Shown here piece by piece: positions 46,960-56,156 of a stretch of DNA of 62,438 nucleotides. This DNA comes from Clostridia bacterium (GTDB lineage: Bacteria > Bacillota > Clostridia > TANB77 > CAG-508): the NCBI GenBank assembly GCA_900759475.1, contig CAAEVK010000028.1:1-62438 (forward strand). The letters run 5' to 3'. The position numbers were made by a program, and so were the translations under genes. The first letter of the stretch is position 1, and every line of letters begins with the position of its first letter. The notes under the pieces are model-generated. The model searched no databases, was not told where the DNA came from, and was given only the letters and a program-made list of their open reading frames with translations.

Positions 46960-47034
46960 TATAAAAGAGAAATATAAAGAAAAATTTTTACATTTAATCA
47001 ATTAAAATGATAATTTAAAATAAGGAATAAAAGT

Positions 47035-48316
47035 ATGAAAATTTTAATTAAAAATGCAAATTTAATTTCTATGACTGAAAATATGGAAAAAGTAACATTC
47101 AATATAGATATTTTAATACAAGATGATAAAATTATAAAAATTAAAAAAAATATACAAGAAATAGTAGATAAACAAATTGATGCTACACGGAAAAGTGGTA
47201 TTACCAGGTTTAATTAATGCACATACACATTTACCAATGAGTATTTTTAGAGACACTTTAGAAGGATATACTTTGCAAGAATGGCTAAATCAAAAAATTT
47301 GGCCTGCAGAAGAAAAACTAACAAATCAAGACATTTATGATGCTACTATGTTATCTTGTTGTGAAGCAATTAAAACAGGAACAACCACAGTACAAGACCA
47401 TTATTTTAAAACAGAGAGTATTATTAAAGCAGGAATAAATACAGGACTAAGAATGCAGGTAACCAGAGTAATAATGGATATAGACAATGAACTAAAACAA
47501 AGAAAAAAAGAATTAGAACAATTATTTCAGTATCAAAATCAATATAAAAATATAACTATTAATGTAGGAATTCATGGATTATATACAGCATCACAATTAG
47601 CAATAGAACAAGCAATTAAAATTGCAAAACAAAATAACGTTACAGTTCATATGCATTTTTGTGAAAACACCTCAGAAATAGAAGATATAAAAAAAATACA
47701 TAAATTGACACCAGCAGAAATGTTAGAAAAGTATTTTTCTGAAACAAAAAATAGTTTAGCACATTGTGTAAAAGTAGGAAAAAAAGAAATAGAAACTATT
47801 CAAAAAACTAAATCTAGTGTAATACACTGTCCAGTTAGTAATTTAAAACTAGGATGTGGAATTGCACCAATTAGTCAAATGTTAAAACAAGGAATTAATA
47901 TTGCACTCGGAACAGATGGACAGGGAAGTGGTTGTAATTTAGATATGTTCGAAACAATGAAATATGCATGCTTGCTACAACAAGGATATCAAGAAAATCC
48001 ACAAATAATAAATGCATACGAAGTATTAAAAATGGCAACAATTAATGGTGCAAAAACAATGGGGCTAGAAGAAAAAATAGGAAGTATAGAAGTAGGGAAA
48101 ACAGCAGATATAATTATTGTAGATTTAGAAAGTGAAGTAAACCAGCCAATCAATGATATTATTTCTAATATTGTATACAATGGAAAAGGACAAAATGTAT
48201 GTACAACAATTATTGAAGGAAAAATACGAATGGAAAATAGAAAACTAATAGATATAAATGAAAAACAAATTTTTGAAAAATGTCAAAAAATAGCACAAAG
48301 AATTTTAAAAGATTAA
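47035..48316 (+). CDS. MtaD-type amidohydrolase (methylthioadenosine/SAH deaminase), one +1 recoding site
   Basis: 426 aa after recoding. The in-frame CGG at 47188 (codon 52) is in the hinge before the metal site; skipping the C gives DATGKVVLPGLINAHTHLP. The zinc ligands follow: HAHTH, HMHFCEN His near 205, and ALGTDGQGSGCNLD Asp near 290. It ends with the composite-domain strand TADIIIVDLESE. The family deaminates methylthioadenosine or S-adenosylhomocysteine, though guanine-type substrates are possible. Without recoding the first beta strands would be cut off. Confidence 0.9.
47188..47191 (+). other. +1 recoding site CGGA (amidohydrolase)
   Basis: ACA-CGGA-AAA. GGA at 47189 gives the conserved G-K-V/L-V-L-P-G-L run before the metal-binding HAHTH. 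Confidence 0.87.
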
Positions 48317-48355
48317 AAATTAAGAAAATGGTTATGATAAATATGGGAGATTTGT

Positions 48356-49571
48356 ATGAACAGATTAAAAAAAATAATTATCATAATCATTTTTTTGATT
48401 ATTTATATGTATGTTTGTAATATTGCATGTTTACCATCCCAAATAATTCTTTTTGAAGGTGAAAAAATAAATGTTAAAACAATTTTGGGACTTTCTATTC
48501 AAGCAAAGGGTACAGATACTATTATGCCAACTTCAACTAATTTAGAACAAACTTTAGAAAAAAAAATAGGAAAAATTGATTTGGAACTAAATTTATTTCA
48601 AACAATTCCTTTAAAAGAGCTAACAGTGAATGTAATTCCTAAAACAAAAGTAGTACCTATTGGCGGAACAATTGGACTAAAGTTATACACTAAAGGAATT
48701 TTGGTAGTAGGTATGAGTGAAATTGCAGGAGAACAACCATATCAAAATTCTGGGATAAAAGAGGGAGACACTATTATTTCTGTTAACCAAAAAAAAATTA
48801 ATTCTACTACAGAATTAATTGAAGTAATTAACACAAGTAATGGTGGAGATGTAACAATTGAATATATTAGTGATGGTGAAACAAAAACAACTAAAATACA
48901 ACCAAGCAAAGATAACCAAAATGAATATAAATTAGGTTTATGGGTAAGAGATGCTGCAGCAGGAGTAGGAACCATTACTTATTATGAGCCATCTACACAA
49001 AATTTTGCAGCCTTAGGCCATGGGATTCAAGATATTGACACAGGAAAACTAATTAATATTTCTAATGGAGAAATTGTTACTGCTACTATAGTAAGTATTC
49101 AAAAAGGAGAAAGAGGGAAACCAGGAGAAATAAAAGGAAATATTAGTTTAGGGAAAGAAGTTGGACAAATTTCTAAAAATACCAATTTTGGGATTTATGG
49201 AAAACTAAATAATATTAGTTTATTAGATATTAACAAAGAAGAAGCTATAGAAGTTGCTACCCGTGAAGAAATAAAAATAGGAAAAGCAAAAATTATTTGT
49301 AGTTTAGAAAATGGTAAAAAAGAAGAATTTGAAATAGAAATAGAAAAAATATTTACCAGTAATAACGAAAATAATAAAAGTATGCAAATTAAAGTAACAG
49401 ATCCAAAACTAATAGAATTAACTGGTGGAATTGTTCAACGGAATGAGTGGAAGCCCTATTATTCAAAATGGAAAATTTATTGGGGCAGTAACACATGTAT
49501 TAGTAAATGAACCAACAGTAGGATATGGAGTATTTGCAGACATTATGATAAAACAATCTCGTGAAGTATAA
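48356..49571 (+). CDS. spoIVB: SpoIVB serine peptidase, one +1 recoding site
   Basis: Forespore-secreted protease that triggers SpoIVFB processing of pro-sigma-K. 404 aa after recoding: N-terminal anchor helix, PDZ domain (about residues 115-190, QNSGIKEGDTIISVNQKK), catalytic His222 in ALGHGIQD, and Ser364 in QGMSGSP. The in-frame CGG at 49439 lies two codons before the Ser; skipping its C yields GMSGSPIIQNGKFIGAVTH and the true C-terminus. Read normally, the enzyme would end as nonsense before its nucleophile. All downstream residues to 49571 are lost by normal reading. Confidence 0.94.
49439..49442 (+). other. +1 recoding site CGGA (spoIVB)
   Basis: CAA-CGGA-ATG. GGA at 49440 is the first Gly of the catalytic GMSGSP motif. 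Confidence 0.92.
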
Positions 49572-49625
49572 GAAAAAATATACACGTTTACTTTGCAAAG
49601 GAAACTTAACATTGTTGTATAGGAA

Positions 49626-49651
49626 AAGTGGAGTAAATAATAACTCCACTT
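49626..49651. terminator. Terminator between spoIVB and murC
   Basis: Nine-bp perfect arms 49626-49634 and 49643-49651. Serves murC on the minus strand and possibly spoIVB. Confidence 0.7.
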
Positions 49652-49660
49652 CTTAAATAT

Positions 49661-51052
49661 TTATTCTACAATCATTTTTCCTACCTTTTCAATAGTACCA
49701 GCGCCTAAAGTTAAAACAATATCATGTTCTTTTACATTTTCTCGAATATAGTTGGCAATATCTTGAAAATCCTTCATATAAATTGCTTTATCATTAAATG
49801 TATTAATATGATTAACCAAATCTAAAGAAGAAATGTTAAAAGTATTGGTTTCTCTAGCTGCATAAATATCAGTTACAATAATATGGTCAAAATTTAACAA
49901 TGCTTTAGCAAAATCTTCTAACAAATTTTTTGTCCTACTATAAGTATGTGGTTGGAAAATAACCCAAGATTGATGATAAGTTTTATTCATTAAAGCTTTA
50001 GCTGTTGCAACGATTTCGGTAGGATGATGACCATAATCATCGTAAATACTAGAATCATGATACTTTCCAACAAATTCAAATCTTCTATGAGCACCTGTAA
50101 ATTTATTTAAAGCAGATTGAACAAATTCATATTTTATACCATATTCACTACATAAAGCAATAGTAGCCAATGCATTTAATACATTATGCATACCAGGAAT
50201 ATGTAAAGCAATTCTTCCATAAAATTTGTCTTTTGAATAAACATCAAAAGAAGCAAAACCATTTTCATCAAAAACAATATTAGTAGCAAAAAAATCTGTA
50301 TTTTTATTAGTAATTCCATAAGTCAAAGCTTTTGCTTTCGTATGAGATATTAAATCTAAACAATTTATATCATCACCATTAACAACCAACAGACCATTAT
50401 CTGGTAAAATTTTTACATATTTTATAAAAGCATTTTTAATATTTTCAAAGTTTTTAAAATAATCTAAATGATCATTATCAATATTTAAAATAACCTCTGC
50501 TTTAGGGCTAAACTTTAAAAAACTTTCTACATATTCGCAAGCCTCTAAAATAAAATAAGGGCTTTTGCCAACTCTATAATTTCCACCAATATCTTTTAAA
50601 ATAGCTCCAACTTGAATAGTTGGGTCAAGACCAGCTTCTAAAAAACATAAAGAAATCATAGAAGTAGTTGTTGTTTTTCCATGTGTACCAGAGATACCGA
50701 TGGTATTTTGATAAACTCTAGTTAAATAACCAACAAAATCACATCTTTCTATAGTGGGAATACCTAAATTTCTAGCTTCAACTAATTCTGGATCGTCTTG
50801 TTTGGCAGCAGCAGTATAAACTACAAGGTCAGCAGTATTCACATCACTCAAAGAATGGTCAGTGGTAATTTTAATTCCATTTTCCATTAATTTATCTGTA
50901 ATTTCAGAAGAAGTCATATCATAACCTGTAACAATAAAACCCCAGTTATGTAGAATTTCGGCAATACCACTCATACTAATACCACCAATGCCTACCATGT
51001 GTATATGTTTACAATTATCTAAACTATTTAATTTAAAAAGACTTTCTTGCAT
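49661..51052 (-). CDS. murC: UDP-N-acetylmuramate--L-alanine ligase
   Basis: 463-aa cytoplasmic ligase that adds the first amino acid of the peptidoglycan stem. N-terminal UDP-binding MVGIGGISMSGIAEIL, central P-loop GISGTHGKTTTTSM near residue 110, DNDHLDY near 190, and the C-terminal domain DDYGHHPTEI near 350. I place the start at ATG 51052, which follows AAGGGGG; upstream in-frame codons lack similarity. Monocistronic on the minus strand. Confidence 0.96.
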   Translation of the reverse strand: MQESLFKLNSLDNCKHIHMVGIGGISMSGIAEILHNWGFIVTGYDMTSSEITDKLMENGIKITTDHSLSDVNTADLVVYTAAAKQDDPELVEARNLGIPTIERCDFVGYLTRVYQNTIGISGTHGKTTTTSMISLCFLEAGLDPTIQVGAILKDIGGNYRVGKSPYFILEACEYVESFLKFSPKAEVILNIDNDHLDYFKNFENIKNAFIKYVKILPDNGLLVVNGDDINCLDLISHTKAKALTYGITNKNTDFFATNIVFDENGFASFDVYSKDKFYGRIALHIPGMHNVLNALATIALCSEYGIKYEFVQSALNKFTGAHRRFEFVGKYHDSSIYDDYGHHPTEIVATAKALMNKTYHQSWVIFQPHTYSRTKNLLEDFAKALLNFDHIIVTDIYAARETNTFNISSLDLVNHINTFNDKAIYMKDFQDIANYIRENVKEHDIVLTLGAGTIEKVGKMIVE

Positions 51053-51252
51053 TAAAATTTCCCCCTTAAATTTAGAGTAACACTCTAACAAATAAATTAT
51101 ACACAAAAACAAAATAAAATACAATATTTATTTTAATAATAGATAAATAGGAAAATTACAAATTACTATATTATATAAAACAAATAAGAATTTGTGAATA
51201 TATATGGCATTAAGCTTAAATATTTACTTCTAACACAAAATTGTAAAAATAA

Positions 51253-51279
51253 GAAGGAAAAAATAAATTTTTGACGAAT
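51253..51279 (+). promoter_or_regulatory. Sigma-H promoter of spoVG (overlapping a sigma-A one)
   Basis: GAAGGAAAA (51253-51261), 12-bp spacer, ACGAAT (51274-51279), fitting RNAGGAWWW-N11/12-RNGAAT. spoVG is a classic sigma-H target. A sigma-A reading, TTGACG (51271-51276) with 17 bp to TATGAA (51294-51299), overlaps. Confidence 0.65.
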
Positions 51280-51347
51280 AATATTATTGTACATATGAAT
51301 ACGAAAGATATGTATAAAATTATTGAACTTTGGAAGGGGTGCTCACA

Positions 51348-51617
51348 ATGCAAATTACAGACGTACGTCTAAGAAAAGTAAACTCAGAAAACAGAATGAA
51401 AGCTGTTGCTTCAGTAACATTCGATAATGAATTTGTTATTCATGATATTAAAGTTATTGAAAGCCAAAATGGATTATTCATTGCTATGCCAAGTAGAAAA
51501 ACTCCAAATGGAGAATTTAAGGATATAGCTCATCCAATTAATGCTGAAACTAGAGAGAAAATTCAAAAAGCAATATTAGAAGCTTATGAAGCTCCAGAAA
51601 CAGAATCAGCAGAATAA
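51348..51617 (+). CDS. spoVG: Sporulation/septation regulator SpoVG
   Basis: 89-aa RNA/DNA-binding regulator. MQITDVRLRKVNSENRMKAV opening, VIHDIKVIESQNGLFIAMPSRK and DIAHPINAETREKIQ are diagnostic. ATG 51348 follows GGAAGGGGTG; the TTG at 51330 is a spurious extension. Own sigma-H promoter and terminator. Confidence 0.97.
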   Translation: MQITDVRLRKVNSENRMKAVASVTFDNEFVIHDIKVIESQNGLFIAMPSRKTPNGEFKDIAHPINAETREKIQKAILEAYEAPETESAE

Positions 51618-51630
51618 TAAACATAGATAA

Positions 51631-51660
51631 AAATTGCCAGCATAGCTGGCAATTTTTTTT
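51631..51660. terminator. Bidirectional terminator between spoVG and the small minus-strand gene
   Basis: Eleven-bp perfect arms 51631-51641 and 51645-51655, three-base loop, T-run on the plus side and A-run on the other. Confidence 0.92.
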
Positions 51661-51674
51661 GGAGTTTTTTTAGG

Positions 51675-51905
51675 TCAAAATATCTTTTGATATTTAACTC
51701 CATTGTCCTCAAGAGCTTTTTCGAAGAGTTGTTGGTACAAATCCTCTGGGAAAAAGATTTCCAAACGCAGGTCTGGAAGATTTTGAGAGTCTTCGGAATC
51801 TTCAATTATTTCAAGCCTAAGGCTTTGAATTGGCAATTCATGAAAGAATTGCCCGAGAAAATTCCCGGGAGTATAGTCAGAAACCCGATATACCGAAGAA
51901 ACCAT
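51675..51905 (-). CDS. Small acidic protein of foreign composition, unknown function
   Basis: 76 aa: MVSSVYRVSDYTPG start, then LEIIEDSEDSQNLPDLRLEI and EDLYQQLFEKALEDNGVKY, probably helical and acidic. It has a strong AAGGAGG seven bases before the ATG, a 17-bp-spaced promoter and a shared terminator, so it is a real gene. Codon use (CTC, CTG, CCC, GGG, CGT) is much GC-richer than its neighbours and suggests recent transfer. Codon 7 is an in-frame CGG that must be read as one triplet to keep this frame, the only such case found. No family recognised. Confidence 0.7.
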   Translation of the reverse strand: MVSSVYRVSDYTPGNFLGQFFHELPIQSLRLEIIEDSEDSQNLPDLRLEIFFPEDLYQQLFEKALEDNGVKYQKIF

Positions 51906-51952
51906 GTAAACTCCTCCTTGTAATTCGCTTTTTAGCGATTAATACTAATTTA

Positions 51953-51981
51953 ATTATAACATGGAAAAAAATTAAAAGCAA
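51953..51981 (-). promoter_or_regulatory. Promoter of the small minus-strand gene
   Basis: Minus strand: TTGCTT (51981-51976), 17-bp spacer, TATAAT (51958-51953), 48 bases upstream of the ATG. Confidence 0.75.
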
Positions 51982-52191
51982 GACTATCTATATTATCCTG
52001 TTTACAGAATTTACGAATAAAGAGGGTTCATATTTTTATGACACTCTCTTTTTAATTGACTAAAAGAATAAATTAAAATAAAGTTTTGTTTTTTATTAAC
52101 TAGATTTAACTGACCGTTCATTTTAGTAAAAATGGGAAAAAGATATGGTATGATAATATAAATTATTTTAGAAGAAGGGAAGGAATTAAAT

Positions 52192-53911
52192 ATGCAAACA
52201 AAAGTTAAAAATAAATTAGAAATAACAGATTTAAAAGATATGCTACAAAAGACCAATGAACAGTATGGAGAAAAAATAGCATATAAAATAAAACTAAAAG
52301 ACAATTCATATATAACATATACTCATAAACAAGTAAGGCAAAAAATAGATGCTCTTCGGAACAGCATTAATAAAACTAGGATTAAAAAATAAAAGAATTG
52401 CTGTTATAGGAGAAAATAGGTATGAATGGGAAATTGCATATTTATCAATTGTATGTGGAGTAGGTATTGTTGTTCCTTTGGATAAAGCTTTACCTGAAAA
52501 TGAGTTAAGAAATTTAATTCAAAAATCGGAGGTAGAGGCAATTTTTTGTTCAGGAAAATATACCAAAATATTAGAAACAATAAAAAACAGTAAAACAGGA
52601 AATCTAAAATATATTATTTCGATGGATTTAGACACAAAAGAAGGAGAAATTTATTCTCAAAAAGAATTAATACAAATAGGCAAAAAATGGATAGAAAAAG
52701 GAGAACAAGAATATCAAAACATTCAAATCAATCCAAAAGAAATGAGCATTATGCTGTTTACTTCTGGAACAACATCACAGCCTAAAATTGTTGTATTATC
52801 ACATGAAAATATTTGTACAAATTTAATGGACCTCGCCTCTGTGCTAGATGTAAATTCTCAAGATGTTTTTTTATCTGTTCTACCAATTCATCATGTATTT
52901 GAATGTACAGTAGGTTTTTTATTTGCTTTATATCAGGGATCACAAACTGTATTTTGTGATGGAATAAGACATCTTGTGGAGAATTTAAAAGAATATCAAG
53001 TTTCTGTATTAGCATGTGTACCAGCTATTTATGAAAGAGTTTTTAAAATAATCAAAAATACAATGGAAAAACAAGGCAAGCTAATGCAAATATTAGAAAA
53101 TGAAGAAAAATATAAAAATTGTTCTTGGAAAGAAAAAAAGACTGTATTTCAATCAATACATAATATGTTAGGAGGGAACATAAAACTGTTATTAAGTGGT
53201 GCAGCAGCATTAGACAAAGAAATTGAAGCAAAGTATAGAAAATTGGGATTTAATATGGTGCAAGGCTATGGATTGACAGAAACATCACCTGTCGTTGCTG
53301 TAGGGACAAATGAATGCTATAAACTGGGTTCAGTTGGTAAAGTATTACCTAGTGTTGAAGCAAAAATAGAAAATGAAAATCAGGAAGGAATAGGGGAATT
53401 GCTAGTTAAGGGAAAAAGCATTATGCTAGGGTATTTTGAAAATGAAGAGGAAAACAAAAAAGCAATAGTAAATGGTTGGTTTCACACTGGAGATTTAGCT
53501 AGAATTGACGAGGAAGGATACATATTTATTTGTGGAAGAAAGAAAAACGTTATTGTTTTAAAAAATGGAAAAAATATTTATCCGGAAGAAATAGAGCAAC
53601 TAATTAATAAAATTGAAGGTGTTGAAGAATCTTTGATTTTTGGAAAACAAAAAAATGAAGATAAGGAAGATATAAAAGTATTTGTCAAAATTGTATATAA
53701 TAAAAAAACAATGCAACAAATTTATCAAGTAGAAAACGAGGAAGAAATTCATGCCATTTTAGCAAAACAAGTAAAACGAGTAAACCAATTTCTTCCTAAA
53801 TATAAAATGATTAGGGGAATAATCATAACAGAGGAACCTTTAATTAAAACAAGTACAAATAAAATTAAAAGGCAGGAAAATATCAATGCAATTCAATCAT
53901 ATTCAAACTAA
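52192..53911 (+). CDS. Acyl-AMP ligase (AMP-binding, AAS/long-chain acyl-CoA synthetase type), one +1 recoding site
   Basis: 572 aa after recoding. The in-frame CGG at 52357 (codon 56) is resolved by skipping C: KIDALGTALIKLGLKNKRIAVIGENRYEW, a highly conserved N-terminal motif of the family. The core follows: P-loop MLFTSGTTSQPKIVVLSHEN, GYGLTETSP, and HTGDLARIDEEGYIFICGRKKNVIVLKNGKNIYP with the catalytic Lys at the end. It activates a fatty acid as acyl-AMP and passes it to CoA or ACP. First gene of the fatty-acid operon; its 3' end overlaps birA by 26 bases. Confidence 0.88.
52357..52360 (+). other. +1 recoding site CGGA (acyl-AMP ligase)
   Basis: CTT-CGGA-ACA. GGA at 52358 restores the family Gly in LGTAL. 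Confidence 0.88.
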
Positions 53912-54464
53912 ATTTTTAGGGAAAAATTATTACTATTATGATGAAATTGATTCTACACAAAAGGAAATATGGAGACTATATAATAAGAACAATATAAAAA
54001 ATGGAACTTTAGTAAGTGCTGGAATACAAACAGCAGGAAAGGGAACAAAAGGGAGAGTTTGGCATACTGACGAGAAAAATAATATTGCATTTTCTTTTTT
54101 TATAAAAATGGACTGTAAAGTAGAAAAAATACAAGGAATAACAATTCAAATAGCAGAAACAATTTTAGAAATTTTGGAAAAAGACTACCAAATTCTTTTA
54201 GAAATAAAACCACCAAATGATATTTTTTATCATCATAAAAAAATAGGAGGAATCTTAACACAAAGCAAAGTTTTTTCAGGAAGAGTAAAAGCTTTGGTTG
54301 TTGGAATTGGACTAAATACATCTCAAGAAGTATTTCATAGTGAAATACAAGATATAGCCACATCTATTAAAAAAGAATTTTCCATTACAATTAATAGTGA
54401 AGAATTTATAACAGCATTTTGTAAAAAGTTTGAAGAAAAAATAATAGAAAGGATAGAAAACTAA
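53886..54464 (+). CDS. birA: Biotin--[acetyl-CoA-carboxylase] ligase, without DNA-binding domain
   Basis: 192-aa enzyme that makes biotinyl-AMP and attaches biotin to AccB. Catalytic-core motifs DEIDSTQKEIWRL, TAGKGTKGRVWHTD (biotin/ATP loop, a variant of GRGRxGRxW) and KPPNDIFYHHKKIGGIL are present. No N-terminal helix-turn-helix, so it is a pure ligase and not a repressor. Its location beside accB is functionally apt. fabD starts directly after its stop. Confidence 0.92.
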   Translation: MQFNHIQTKFLGKNYYYYDEIDSTQKEIWRLYNKNNIKNGTLVSAGIQTAGKGTKGRVWHTDEKNNIAFSFFIKMDCKVEKIQGITIQIAETILEILEKDYQILLEIKPPNDIFYHHKKIGGILTQSKVFSGRVKALVVGIGLNTSQEVFHSEIQDIATSIKKEFSITINSEEFITAFCKKFEEKIIERIEN

Positions 54465-55416
54465 ATGAAAATAGGATTTTTATTTCCAGGGCAAGGTACA
54501 CAAAATATAGGTATGGGAAAGGACTTTTATGAAAAATATGAAGAAGCAAGAGAAATCTATGACAAAGTAAAAGAACTTACTAATATTGATATTGCTAAAA
54601 TTTCATTTGAAGGGCCAGAAGAATTATTAAATAAAACAAGTTATACACAGTTAGCAGTTTTAACAAATTCATTAGCGATATTGGCAATACTAAAAAAGAA
54701 AAAAATACAAGCTGAAATTTCAGCGGGGTTAAGTTTAGGGGAATATGCAGCATTAATTTATAGTGAAGCAATTAGCTTTGAAGAAGGGATAAAGCTTGTT
54801 CAAAAAAGAGGAGAATATATGGAAAAATTGTTGCCAAAAGGAGAATGGCAAATGGCAGCAATAATAGGATTAACACAACAACAAGTTGAAAAAATTTGTC
54901 AACAAATAACAAAAGGTTTTATTGCAGTAGCAAACTATAATTGTGAAGAACAGATAGTTCTTTCAGGAGAAAAAGGTGCGATTCTAGAAGCAGAAGAAAT
55001 AGCAAAGGCAATGGGAGCAAAAAAAGTAAGAGTACTAAAAACAGCAGGGCCATTTCACACAGAAAAGCTAAAAGAAAGTGCTATTGCTTATGCAAAAGAA
55101 CTTGAAAAAATAAGAATCAATTCTTTCACATCTGAAGTAATTAAAAACCTAGATGGTACTCCCTACAATTCAAAAGATAATATAAAAGAAATTTTAGAAA
55201 AACATATTATTTGTCCAGTTCAATTTACAAAAATAATACAAACAATGTTAGAACAAGGAATAGACATTTTTATAGAAATAGGACCACGGAAAAACTTTGT
55301 CTGGTTTTGTAAAAAGAACAAAAACAAACAAAGAGATAACAATTTTAAATATAAATAATATACAAACTTTAGAAGAATGTATAAATTTAGTAAAGGAGAG
55401 AATGAGTAATGGATAA
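54465..55416 (+). CDS. fabD: Malonyl-CoA:ACP transacylase, one +1 recoding site
   Basis: 316 aa after recoding. PGQGTQ near residue 9, nucleophile Ser90 in AGLSLGEYAAL, and His near 197 in GPFHTEKL. An in-frame CGG at 55287 (codon 275) is resolved by skipping C: IGPGKTLSGFVKRTKTNKE, the conserved C-terminal GPG-K-L-G motif. The recoded frame then ends at a TAA (55414-55416) that overlaps the fabG start by 8 bases, typical of operon coupling; normal reading would end 58 bases earlier with a nonsense tail. Confidence 0.94.
55287..55290 (+). other. +1 recoding site CGGA (fabD)
   Basis: CCA-CGGA-AAA. GGA at 55288 is the second Gly of the conserved GPGK motif. Confidence 0.9.
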
Positions 55417-56143
55417 AGTTGCATTAATAACAGGAGGAACAAGAGGAATTGGAAGAGAAATTGCCATAACTCTTGCAAAAGAAAAATATAATATTGCCCT
55501 AAATTATAGAAATGAAAATGAAGATGTAGTGGAAACAAAAAATAAAATAGAGGAACAGCAGGTAAAATGCTTTTGCGTAAAAGGGGATATTTCTAGTTTT
55601 GAAGATGCACAAAATATGATAAAAGAAATAATAGAAGAATTTGGAAAGATTGATGTACTTATTAATAATGCAGGAATTACAAAAGATGGATTATTAGTAA
55701 GAATGACCCAACAAGATTTCGAAAATGTAATAGATATTAATTTAATAGGAACTTTTAATATAACCAAAAATGTTATTGGATATATGATAAAACAAAAACA
55801 AGGTAGAATTATTAATATATCCTCTGTAGTAGGAATTTCAGGAAATGCAGGACAAACTAACTATGCAGCATCTAAAGCAGGAATTATCGGCTTTACTAAA
55901 AGTTTAGCAAAAGAAGTAGGAGCAAGAAATATTTTAGTAAATGCTATTGCACCAGGTTTAATAGAAACAAAAATGACAGAAGTATTAAAAAAAGAAATAA
56001 AAGAAGGAATTACCCAAAATATTCCTCTAAAAAGAATGGGAACACCTAAAGATGTAGCAAATTTAGTTCAATTTTTAGTATCAGAGCAAAGTTCATATAT
56101 TACAGGGCAAGTCATTCATGTAGATGGCGGAATGTTAATGTAA
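55409..56143 (+). CDS. fabG: 3-oxoacyl-ACP reductase
   Basis: 244-aa NADPH-dependent SDR enzyme. Cofactor loop TGGTRGIG near residues 8-15, NNAGIT near 87, catalytic Ser in ISSVVG, and Tyr/Lys in YAASK near 152-156. FabG C-terminal GQVIHVDGGMLM. AAAGGAGAG precedes the ATG. Overlaps the fabD stop. Confidence 0.96.
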   Translation: MDKVALITGGTRGIGREIAITLAKEKYNIALNYRNENEDVVETKNKIEEQQVKCFCVKGDISSFEDAQNMIKEIIEEFGKIDVLINNAGITKDGLLVRMTQQDFENVIDINLIGTFNITKNVIGYMIKQKQGRIINISSVVGISGNAGQTNYAASKAGIIGFTKSLAKEVGARNILVNAIAPGLIETKMTEVLKKEIKEGITQNIPLKRMGTPKDVANLVQFLVSEQSSYITGQVIHVDGGMLM

Positions 56144-56156
56144 AAGGAGAATAAAA

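Noticed and set aside
51687..51923. Plus-strand open frame opposite the small minus-strand gene
   Set aside because: The minus strand has the promoter, AAGGAGG and terminator; the plus-strand frame has none and a less protein-like composition.
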